Of a stretch of DNA of 64,000 nucleotides, positions 12,001-22,222 are shown piece after piece. Both the position numbers and the translations under genes were made by a program. Below the pieces are notes generated by a model that made no database searches, was not told the origin of the DNA, and saw only the letters and a list, made by a program, of their open reading frames with translations. The DNA comes from Anarhynchus alexandrinus (Eukaryota > Chordata > Aves > Charadriiformes > Charadriidae): positions 3,445,678-3,509,677 of the forward strand of contig VUYV01000003.1 in NCBI GenBank assembly GCA_008711295.1, in the 5' to 3' direction. Each line of letters opens with the position of its first letter. The stretch's first letter is position 1.

Positions 12001-13176
12001 TTGATTAATATTCTTGTTTCAAACTGGCTTAATTTTAATTATTTTTTATTTAATTAACTACTGGAATCTTTATCGGTGCTGATTTCATACTACTCTTTGC
12101 ATGTAGGCGTGACTTTTCCTTTCTTCATCCTCTGAGAATTGTAACCTAATAAGGTCTGCATTTCTCAGCAGCCCAGTCAAAAGTAAGGAATAATCCATAC
12201 ATTCACACACAAACAACCATATTCCCAGCAGAACTTCAGACCCTCCTGGTTTCCAGAGAATCCTACTGTCTCTTCCTTATGATTTTCACTGGAGATTGCT
12301 TCCAAGACATTCAGCACAGGTATCCACACCACATCAATTCAAGCAAAACTGATTAACCACTGAGAGATTACGTTAGTTATTAGGTCCAGATACACATAGC
12401 ACCAAATTATCAGATGCTTTCTTAGGCTGCTTCTAAGAAACTTCAAGAGGCTCATCTCTTTGCTATCTTAAACAAAATCAGTAAATCATGGCAAGCAATT
12501 CAGTAAAATGGAACTTTGCAAAGAAAAGTGACAATAGTGAGATGTAAAAGCACTCAGAACAATTCGCAACATCCACAGTCTTCTCTCAGATCATCTACAC
12601 TGAGATTAGAGAGTAAATTCATACCCCTCACGTGCTTTAAGTTTTCTCCAGAATATCTCTAAACATAATATTTCTGTGAAAAAACAAGATGGTGCCTTAA
12701 CTCATCAGACAATGACTTAGCCAAGCTGTGTCATACAGCAGAGAAACAAAATGTATGTGATCCTGGTCTCTAATATGAACACGATCTGCCATGGATTGCC
12801 ACCCATTGACTGAAGAACTAAAATGTAGTTCAGACAACTGTTAATTTCCTTTCTCATGCCGAGGTAAATTTCAGTCTCTGTCCTTGTTTGACTCAGAGAC
12901 AGCTTCCCTCACAAGTTTAACCAGAATTCGGATCACATATTTACATATAACTTTGGAGATTGAACAGATGAGAAATGAAAGATGTATCCAATTTCCAAAT
13001 GCATTCCATAAAATGTATTTAATATCTGCTAATATTAATATTTTAAATTATGTTTAAAGTTGGTGCTTCATTTTAAAGTGCCTGAAATCTTCCTTTGTAA
13101 GACAACTCTTCCTGAGGTATCAAGAATAGGAAATATTTGCTGAAATGAAACCAAAAGCCTTTTATATGACTTTCTG

Positions 13177-13250
13177 GGGAAAAAAAAAAAAAAAAAAGAG
13201 TGAAAGAAAAAGACAGAGAGAGAGAAAAGAATGAAACAGAGAGTCTGAGG
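13177..13250. repeat. Poly-A / GA-rich purine tract
   Basis: About 18 A residues (13180-13197) run into a degenerate GAAA/GAGA purine tract. The minus-strand open frame across it encodes a run of F and S that is purely a product of the tract. Confidence 0.8.
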
Positions 13251-13489
13251 GATTTTCACCAAAGACAAGGTGAGAATACTCACCCAGTATGTGGCAAATG
13301 TCAACTTCAGGTCCCTTAAGTCTTTCACATCCTAAGCGAGAGCTCCCTTACAGACACTCTGAAATATTTTGGGGTCAGCATCTCTCAGTTGCCCTCACTG
13401 AAGCTGTTCATTCTATTTATATAGCAAACTATTTTTGAGTAATTTAAAATTTGATGAATCATTACGAAAAAGTCTCATTTTAAAATAAA

Positions 13490-13575
13490 ATCATTATATT
13501 CAATAACATTTGAAAAGAGAACCTGATCTTGCATCATTATGTTTAATAACAATTGAAAAGAGTATCTGATCCTGC
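13490..13575. repeat. Tandem duplication, two 43-nt units
   Basis: Unit 1 is 13490-13532 and unit 2 is 13533-13575. The units are the same length, directly adjacent, and differ at about 6 of 43 positions by my alignment. Both begin ATCATTAT and end with a CTGATC.TGC motif. This is a local segmental duplication that has since diverged. Confidence 0.85.
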
Positions 13576-13743
13576 ATTTCCCACATAGTAGGGGAGTGAA
13601 GCTGTTCTCTTTTTCATCAAAATGCTACAACCTGGATTTCAGAAAAAAATACAAAATAGGTATGCTGGCATGAAAAGGATTTTGCTTTGATGAAAGGCAC
13701 AATTTCCAAGAATAAAAAGCATGCAAAACTCACAAAAATTTTT

Positions 13744-13774
13744 AAAAAAAAAAAAAAAGAGAGAGAGAGAGAGA
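13744..13774. repeat. (A)n(GA)n microsatellite
   Basis: A run of A followed by about seven GA dinucleotides. Length is likely polymorphic. Confidence 0.85.
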
Positions 13775-16700
13775 CCAGCTGTTTAATTGATTCAATGAAT
13801 ATTTATAAACTCCTCTGTTAGACGTTTCAGCACATAAAATTAGGAATTCATGTTTCAGAAACAGAGTTACAATGTTTGATATTGTCTTAAAATTTGGCAA
13901 TTCTTCAGATTTAACACTTGAACGTGATGGATTAACATAGTAGTAGTATTTTAATGTAACATGTCTAAAAAGCATTCACTCTGAATTAATGTGTGTCTAT
14001 TCGTCTCCTTCTTTATGATTTCCAGAGTAGACACTTTTAAAATAATTTACCATAGGTAAAGGAAAAATAAATACTATAGACATCTTCATAAAGTCCATTT
14101 GAGCAAGCATTAAACTAGATAAAAAGCATAGACTTTTCCTCCACATTGAAAAAACTTCCATTTCTACAGGCTTCTGATACCATTTAATGTATAATGGTCT
14201 GTGGAGAACTTTTCTGGATGATTTCTGAAATGTCAGAGTGGCAAGGAACATGCATTAACTAAAATCTTCTAACTGAAAAGTAGCACCATAATAAATGTTT
14301 GTAATTAGGAGTATTGTTGTGCAATGAAAGAAGTGACTGCAATCCAATCTTATTTTACCAGTCCAATGTTTGTATGAGATAAGAACTGACTTTTAGAGAA
14401 GGTTGGTTCTGTTTTACTTAAACTTTTAAACCTTCCTGATTCAGATATCAGACTTGGATACACAAGGGGGTCTTTTGCATACTATGTCGCGTGTGATTTC
14501 TGTTACCTTGGGGAGATTCTTCTGCACCAACACAATTAGTGCAGAGCAGCTACACAAGTAGTAACAACTGAACTTGAGAGTTAAAACTGAATTCCAGCAT
14601 TCTAAATTAAAGATGTATAGTCTACCCTGGAGGAGGGGGAGGGAGGAGGAGAAGAACGCTGTGTTCTGGGATGTAGCTTCTGTTGTCCACTTGGGACATT
14701 GAGCTAAAAATAAGGATTCTGGAATTACATTCCTAGTAGAAGTTCCTATGGAAGTCAAAGAAGGCACCTTTATGCATTCAGGATTGGAAGAATAAATTTT
14801 CTCTCAATTCAAATGGAAACAAAAATATTTTAATTCATGTTTCCCCAAAGAAACATTCCCTCAAACAATTTTTCAGCAAAATCTATTTCTTGACTTTATA
14901 GTCCTGTGAAAATTATAAGAAGTAAAACCTTCAGGTTTTCTAACTGATTATTCACATGCAACTTATGGACCTGCAGAAAAGAGGGACAGTCCGTTACACA
15001 GAGTGAACAACTGCACTGTGGCATCAGAGAGAAAGCTTTGACAGCATTTCAAAGTGCACTAGGTACTAGAAAGACATAAAAAGTGTCTTCACACTTAGCA
15101 AGGCCTTTTTTGTCGTGTAGTATTGGGTTCCCTAAAGTAGGCACTTCTTAGTGAATTGACTGACATTACGAAGAACCTAAGGTGGAGCACTTTTCTCAGC
15201 ATTCTAGGGAGCCGCTCAGAGTCAAATTAGGGTGAACAAGCCCCTGAGTGCTCTTGAGTTTGCTGCCATTAATCCCCATTAGATTTGCACTGAAAAGCAA
15301 GGCAAACAATATGCTGCTGAGCTGACAGAACGTATCAAACTGCCTCAAGCAGAGAATTCAGTGGAGCTGATGATACTATAAGATTGTCCTTAAATGTTGT
15401 GGGATGCTCGCTTCCCAGACCAATGGAACCTTAAAGTTGCGATTTAAAAGATTTGTTAGCTTGCTGTGTTATCAACACAGGGTGTTAGGAAGTAAGAACA
15501 GTTCTCTTCTTATCATTTAGCGGTCACTAAGGACAGGAAAAGCTCAAGAATTCCCCTTGTGTTGTGCTATACAAGGTCAATAGCAAGGCCAGAAGACCAT
15601 GGAAACAGGAGGAAAAAAAAAAGAAAAAGAAATTATTGAAGAGAAAGAAGGCACACTGATGAAAAGGTGTCAGGGAGGCTACAAAAACAGTTTTGCTGAG
15701 TTGCTATGAAACACCACAAAACGGAAGGTAAGATGTTAGAATAGAATTTGATATGGTCTAAAGGCTAAACAGGCCAGAATTTGCTGAAGCATGTGCAGAA
15801 ATATAAACACAGAGAGATTCTCACCATGGCAAAACCTCCAATTTCACTCCTGATTACCATCAAGAAAGTGCAGATACAGGGAAAGAGCAGAAAACCAGCA
15901 ATTAAGCAGGCACCTTGTAAATGTTAGCTTGTTGTGAATATTCACAGAACAGTTCATCCAGTATGCTTCTTGTTTATATGCTCCCTCAGAAGTCCATATA
16001 CTTCAAATGTCTAGAGATGCCAGACCACTAGTTTTAAATCTAAAAGTTAACCCACTTTGGGTAAAGATGGTTTACAAAAAAAACTGGACCCAGGTTGAAA
16101 CACACCACCAGTTTTACCAAATTTTCATATTAATTACTGTATTTCTAGAAAATGTATGGAGCCTGTCCTCAAGACAAGCCTGTGATTACGCATTAAATAA
16201 GGCTGTGGCTAATACAGAAAGCTGTGACCACAGCCATATCCGCTGCTTGTCCCTTATCATTCATAATCTTCTAGTACTTTTGAAGAGGTGAAAAATCACA
16301 AAATATTTTAATTTGTTTGGTCTTAGATTTCCAGTGATAGAAAATTTGCCTCTAAAATGTCTTTCTATTTTCAGGTAGCACCTATCACTCAATAAATCAT
16401 AACCTTGGAATGTTTACTAACTTACAGATTTGACATTAATAAACTGAACAATCTCAATGCAGATGCTTGTTTCTTTCCTAGGTTTTTAAAGAATCTCATC
16501 CTTTCGTATTTAATTTAAAATGTAGGCTCATTGAAATAAAATATACTTTTACTGGATTATTTTTCTGACGACATAAGATCTTACTGACATCAGCTATTAT
16601 GAGTGTTTGTGGACAATTTATCTGATTATCACAAACATACATCTTAATAAAGTAATTATGTGCACTTACTAGGAACTTTAAATTATTTTTTAATTAATTA

Positions 16701-17708
16701 AGTTTAAAAGAAAAGAAAGTTATTGAATGAAAACACGAATGCAACACAAATCTCAGCTGGTCTCAGTGTGTTCAAATCTGAACTAAATGACATCCAATAA
16801 AATATGTGAATCTTAAGAGTGCACCACAGGTGAAAACAAGTATTTGCCCTAAGCAAATAATTCAGGATCAGACATCTTTGTATCCTTATGCTACATAGGA
16901 TAACCGGCACTTCGCATGTTTCCTCCAAAAAAGGCAGAACAGTTTGTTTTCAAGCACAGATACAATGTATTACATAGTAAAATTGTGCTCAAATTCTATT
17001 TTAAGTCATGTGGCAGTTAGCCACAGTAATTGCTTTTATTGCCTTCTATAATTTTATACATTACAAAATTAGAGTGCTGTTGTGCTCTCTTAACAAAACT
17101 GAGTCTTGAAATATACACTAAATACAACATATACTGCATAAACTTCCATGTATGATTATCTCCACATACACACTTAACAATTTCAGCTGTCCAAAAAATT
17201 TTCAACCTGGGTCATTCCCGCAGTAGGTTTTTCTTTCCCTTTTATTAATTCTTCACATCAATTACTTACTCTTTTTTTTCGCCACTGCAGTTTTTTCTTT
17301 GGCTACTCTGTCCAACATCTGCTATTTGAGAAATATTAGTTAACAGCGAACAATACACACACCTACTGTTTAACAAAATTATAGCCACACCATTACAGTT
17401 AAAAGTTATGTCAATACTTCTGCAATAAAAACTGCTTCTCCAAGATTTATAATTCAAACATAAAGAACAAATACTTCTGGGATGAAGCTCGGCATATAAG
17501 GTCATAGCCCACAACAAATTTCTTTTACCAATTTTCAAACAAATTGATTCTGCCATTTTGAGTGCTGCAAGTGTAAATCAAAACAGAGATTTACCTCTTT
17601 ACAGCTAAATACTGTTGGCCATATACTTATCTGTGGCACCATCAAGATTTCTGTGGCCTTCCATTAGGAACAAACTTAACTTTCAACCTAAATTGCATAT
17701 TACTGATT

Positions 17709-17740
17709 TTATATATATATATATACACACATATATATAT
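17709..17740. repeat. (TA)n / (CA) interrupted microsatellite
   Basis: Alternating TA repeats are interrupted by ACACAC, then TA again. It gives rise to the IYVCIYIYI tail of a spurious minus-strand frame. Confidence 0.85.
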
Positions 17741-19014
17741 TCAAATGCATAATAGAGGGCTTTATGATTCCCTACAGCTGACATCTCCCTTTGAAGGCTA
17801 ATTCCATTATAGAACATCTCCACTGATGCACACTGGCTTATATGAATTACAGACATGACCCATATTTTATGTCTGTCCTGCTGTGAAGGTGCAATTTTCC
17901 AAAGGAAGCTTAAGCGCAAAATGCTCCACCAACCTTAGTTCCAATCACACAGCTGTGGCCAGCCGTGGCCAGTCTGCCCTTGAGTGTCAGCGTGCTACCT
18001 GGATGAAAATCTCTGAGTTTGCTGGGCTTTGCATGCTCAAGAAACTCTAAATGGGCTGTACTTGCAGACTCTGTGTGCACATGAGAATCTCCATGAGGAC
18101 TCCTACTTATCTTGAACACATCTAAAAAACTAAAAGCAGATATTTATAATCAGTCTAGTTTACTTCTGTCAACACACAACATTAAGTTGTACAAATGTAA
18201 ATGTCAAATAAATGCTTGTTCCAAATATAAATTTCTAAACTGATAGATATTAATATTCCATAAGTGCTGGGAAGATGAGCCCTTGTACTACAGCAACGGG
18301 TTTAATAATATCCTTGACCTAATTCAGCAATTGCCACTGACAGCAAGGCTAACTCTGTTTCTTATCTTTATTTCAACCAAGAAAATTCTTGCCTAGAGAA
18401 CAGAGTTGGCCCATATTATTAATTTCTACTATTGAAGAAAGATTTGTCAAGAGTCCTTCAAGGGGTCAACTTTCATTCTAGAGGAAATTTGCATATGATA
18501 GCTCGCCACTAACTGCATGCCTTTGGAGAAATTTGTGCATCAAGTCTGAGAATGAAACGGCATCTTAAGCTCCTCAGGACAGTGCAACCACCTTCTTCTG
18601 GAATACCATTTAAGAAGTAAAAATCACCTCTGTATTACCTCAGAGACATAATTATGGTGTCAAGTCATCAGACACGAAGTGCACCAGTCCAGCTGAAAAT
18701 GTCACATAAGTTTACTAAGTAATGTGGTCTGGGAACACATTTGCAAGTCATACTCTGTCTTGAAAGCAAGATGAGTGTTATAGTGGCTAATTCTGCAGTG
18801 ATTCAATTGCCGTATTTTACTACAATATTTTTTCAGCTCTGTTTCAAGTCAATAGATGAATATAGTTATTTTCATCTCCAATCTACCTTCCACTTATCAA
18901 ATTGCAATTAAGTTTCTCCTTCATCTTCACTTTTTATATGATTCTGCATTTGTCTTCCCCCCCATCTCTTCTTACATTCATAATTTTTGAAACAAAATAC
19001 TTGTGATGTCATCT

Positions 19015-19054
19015 GGTTTGGAGAAGTTTTATTTGGTTTGGAGAAGATTTATTT
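19015..19054. repeat. 20-nt direct tandem duplication at the CR1 5' junction
   Basis: Copy 1 (19015-19034) is GGTTTGGAGAAGTTTTATTT. Copy 2 (19035-19054) differs at one base. Similarity to CR1 ORF1 begins within or just after copy 2, so the duplication sits exactly at the 5' truncation point of the element. Confidence 0.85.
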
Positions 19055-19266
19055 CCTCCCGCTCAAAGGGAAGGACCAGTCAAATCCATCGAGTCTACAA
19101 ACGGTTACAGAACTGGTGCCACAGCCAGGAGTTCAGTTGCATAGACCATGGGACTCACTTTGCAAAACCAGGTTTATTGGGGGCTGATGGGGTCCATCTG
19201 TCAGAGAAAGGGAAGAGCATCTTCGGTCAGAGGCTTGCCATGCTGGTGAAGAGGACTTTAAACTGA
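19035..19266 (+). pseudogene. CR1 ORF1 C-terminal remnant (SGNH-type esterase end)
   Basis: Open frame ending at the TGA 19264-19266. The C-terminus reads GADGVHLSEKGKSIFGQRLA followed by MLVKRTLN. The D-x-x-H arrangement (Asp at 19186-19188, His at 19195-19197) is where the catalytic Asp-His pair of the CR1 ORF1 esterase normally lies. The catalytic Ser block and everything upstream are missing because of 5' truncation, so no enzyme can be made. The upstream part of the frame may be shifted once near 19060, since two frames each keep part of the similarity. Confidence 0.8.
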
Positions 19267-19441
19267 AGTTGCTGGGGGAGAGGAACCTCAATCCATCCCA
19301 CTCCTACCGGTATGATGCCAGTACCAGCAATAGATGGCCAGAGCCTGCAGAAGGATCACAGGTCAGCAGGACAGAACCTGGAGTGCAGCACAAAGGAATT
19401 CCAGCCACTCCAGCCAGTAAGTCAGCTTCATCGAGGCCCAA

Positions 19442-22136
19442 CTTAAACACCTCGATGCAAACACACATAGCATGGGGAATAAACAGGACGAGTTAGAGAC
19501 ATGCACATGCCTGCAGGGCTATGAGCTCTTCGGCATCACAGAGAGGTAGTGGGATGGCTCCTATGACTGGGGTGTTGGAATGGAAGGATACAGGCTTTTT
19601 AGGAAGGACAGGCAGGGGAGACGAGTAGGGGTTTTGCCCTCTATGTCAATGACCACCTGGAGTGCGTGGAGCTCCACCTGGGGATGGATGAGGAGCCGAG
19701 ATCTTATGGGTCAGGATCAAAGGGAGGGCAGGGACAGGCCACATTATAGTGGGGGTCTGCTACAGGCCACCTAACCAAGAAGACTAAGCAGATGAGGCCC
19801 TCTATACACAGATAGGAGTAGCTTCATGTTCACAAGGCCTGGTTGTCATGGGGGACTTCAACCACCCTGATACCTGTTGGAGGGACAACACAGCAGGGAA
19901 TAAGCAATCCGTGAGGTTCCTGGAATGTGTTGATGATGACTCCAAGTGATAGAGGAGCCAATGAGGTGATGCGCTATGCTGGACCCTGTTCTCACCAACA
20001 AAGAGGGGCGAGTGGGAATGTGAAGCTCAAGGGCAGCCTTGGCTGCAGTGATCATGAAATGGTGGAGTTCAAGATCCTTAGGGAGATGAGGAGGGCGCAC
20101 AGTAAGCTCACTATCCTGGACTTCAAGAGAGCAGACTTTGTCCTCTTGAGGGATCGGCTTGGCAGAGTATCATGGGATAAAGCCCTGGAGGGCAGAGGGG
20201 CCCAAGGAAGCTGGCTAGTATTCAAGGATCACCTCCTCCAAGATCAAGAAGGATGCATCCTGACAAAGAGGAAGTTGGGCAAAAATGCAGAGGCCTCCAT
20301 GGATGAACAAGGACCTCCTTAACAAACTCAAATACAGAGACGAGGAAGGCCACAGAGGGTGGAAACAAGGACAGGTAGCCTGGGAGAAATACAGAGAAAT
20401 TCTCCAAGCAGCCAGGGACTACGTTAGGCAAGCTAAAGCCCAGATAGAATTAAATCTGGCCAGGGCCATCAAGGGAAACAAGAAAAACTTCTATAGTGGT
20501 CCCACTCCAGAAGGAAACAGGAGACCTGGCTACCCGGGATATGGAGAAGGCTGAAGTACTTAATGAATTTTTTGCCTCAGTCTTCACCTGCAAGTGCTCT
20601 AACCACACTGCCCAAGTTACAGAAGGAAAGGGCAGGGACAGGGAGAATGAAGAACTGCCAACTGTTGTAAAAGATCAGGTTTGAGACCATCTAAGGAAAC
20701 TGAAGGTGCACAAGTCCATGGGACCTGATGAGATGCATCCATGGGTCCTGAGGAAACTGATGGATGAAGTTGCTAAGCCATTATCCATCATATTTGAGAA
20801 GTCATGGCAGTCTGGTGAAGTTGCCACCGACTGGAAAAGAGGGGAAACTTAACCCTCATTTTCAAAAAGAGAAAAAAGGAAGACCCAGGGAACTACAGGC
20901 CAGTCAGTTTCACCTCTGTGCCTGGAAAGATCATGGAGCAGATCTTCCTGGAAAGTCTGCTAATGCACCTGGAAAATAAGGGCGTGATCAGTGACAGCCA
21001 ACATAGCTTCACTAAGGACAAATTGACAAATTTTGTCACCTTCTATGACAGGGTTACAGTGTTGGAGGATATGGGAAGAGCAACTGACATAATCTACCTG
21101 GACCTGTGCAAAGTATTTGACACTGTCCCGCACAACAGCTTTGTGCCTAAAGTGGAAAGACATGGATTTGATAGAGGGACCACTCAGTGGATAAGGGATT
21201 GGCTGGATGGTCGCACTCAAAGAGTTGCAGTCAACACTCGATGTCAAAGAGGTGACCAGTGATGAATGGAGTTCTTCTGGGGTCAGTATTGGGACTGGTG
21301 TTGTTTAACATCTTTGTCAGTGACATGGACAGTGGGATTGAGTGCACTCTCAGCAAGTTTACCAGTGACACCAAGCTGTGTGGTGCGGTTGACATGATGG
21401 AGGGAAGGGACCTAGAGGGACCTGGACAGGCTTGAGAGGTGGGCCCATGCCAACCTCATGAAGTTCAACAAAGCTAAGTACAAGGTCCTGCACGTGGGTC
21501 AGGGCAATCCCAAGCACAAATACAGGCTGGGTGGAGAATGGATAGAGAGCAGCCCTGAGGAGAATGTTGGTGAGAAGCTCAACATGAGCCAGCAATGTGC
21601 GATCGCAGCCCAGAGGGCCAACCACATCCTGGGCTGCATCAAAAGAAGCTTGGCCAGCACGTCAAGGGAAGTGATTCTGCCCCTCTACTCCACTCTTGTG
21701 AGACTCCACCTGGAGAACTGCGTCCAGCTCTGGGGCCCCCAACATAAGAAGGACATGGACCTGTTGGAGGCAAGTCCAGAGGAGGGCCACAAAGATGATC
21801 AGAGGGCTGAAGCACCTCTCCTATGAATAAAGGCTGAGAGAGTTGGGGTTGTTCAGCCTGGAGAAGAGAAGGCTCCAGGGAGACTTTTTAGCAGCCTTGC
21901 AGTATCTGAAGGGAACCTATAGGAAAGACAGAGAGGGACTCTTCATCAGGGATTCTAGGGATAGGATGAGGGGTAAGGGTTTTAAACTGAAAGAGGGCAG
22001 ATTTAGATTAACTATTAGGAAGAAATTCTTTACTGTGAGGGTGGTGAGACACTGGAAGATGTTGCCCAGAGAAGTTACCCCGTCCCTGGAACTGTTCAAG
22101 GCCAGGTTGGATGGGGCTTTGAGTGATCTGATCTAG
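19442..22136 (+). pseudogene. CR1 ORF2 pseudogene (endonuclease + reverse transcriptase)
   Basis: The APE-type endonuclease landmarks are recognisable: the ANTHSMGNK block (about 19457), GITER with a TAG at 19547-19549 where functional copies have a Trp, the GDFN box at 19851-19862 and the CSDHEMVEF box with SDH at 20047-20055. The reverse transcriptase keeps [13 protein letters not shown] (motif A, Asp at 21101-21103) and [12 protein letters not shown]. The catalytic box that is FADD in active CR1 reads FTSD here (21358-21369), so one of the two essential Asp is lost. Several frame changes occur (for example near 19625, between 20100 and 20285, and between 21247 and 21458). The C-terminal part, FSLEKRRL through [10 protein letters not shown], is open from 21843 to 22136. 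Confidence 0.93.
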
Positions 22137-22222
22137 TGGAAGGTGTCCCTACCCATGGCAGGTGGGTTGGAACTAGATGATCTTTAAGGTCCCTTCCAAC
22201 CCAAACCATTCTGACTCTATGA

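Larger units (their letters stand above)
9011..19014. other. 10 kb of AT-rich unique sequence, no confident gene
   Basis: No CR1 or LTR insertion is visible. It contains poly-T at about 10245-10282, an A-run passing into a GA-rich tract at about 13177-13250, A(n) followed by (GA)n at 13744-13774, and (TA)n at about 17709-17740. A 43-nt tandem duplication lies at 13490-13575. Minus-strand exon-like segments at 13284-13331 and 17999-18121 are discussed under findings. The long low-repeat interval would suit intron or regulatory desert. Confidence 0.55.
19035..22222 (+). mobile_element. Large CR1 LINE (about 3.2 kb), 5'-truncated within ORF1
   Basis: This is the most complete retrotransposon in the window. 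In order: the end of ORF1 with its esterase-type GADGVHL motif (to 19266); a short spacer; ORF2 with an APE-type endonuclease (about 19442-20100), a reverse transcriptase (about 20700-21400) and the CR1 C-terminal region (to 22136); then an 86-bp 3' UTR ending in the CR1 tail (CCATTCTGACTCTATG). ORF2 is split over several frames with internal stops, so the element is dead. No poly-A tail is present, as expected for CR1, which ends in short direct repeats. Subfamily assignment would need a consensus comparison. Confidence 0.97.

Noticed and set aside
13742..13975. Minus-strand frame ending in SLSLSLFFFF
   Set aside because: Produced by the A(n)(GA)n microsatellite.
14441..14767. 108-codon minus-strand frame
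   Set aside because: No similarity or exon structure; the low-complexity part comes from a GGAGGAGG-rich run near 14630-14655.
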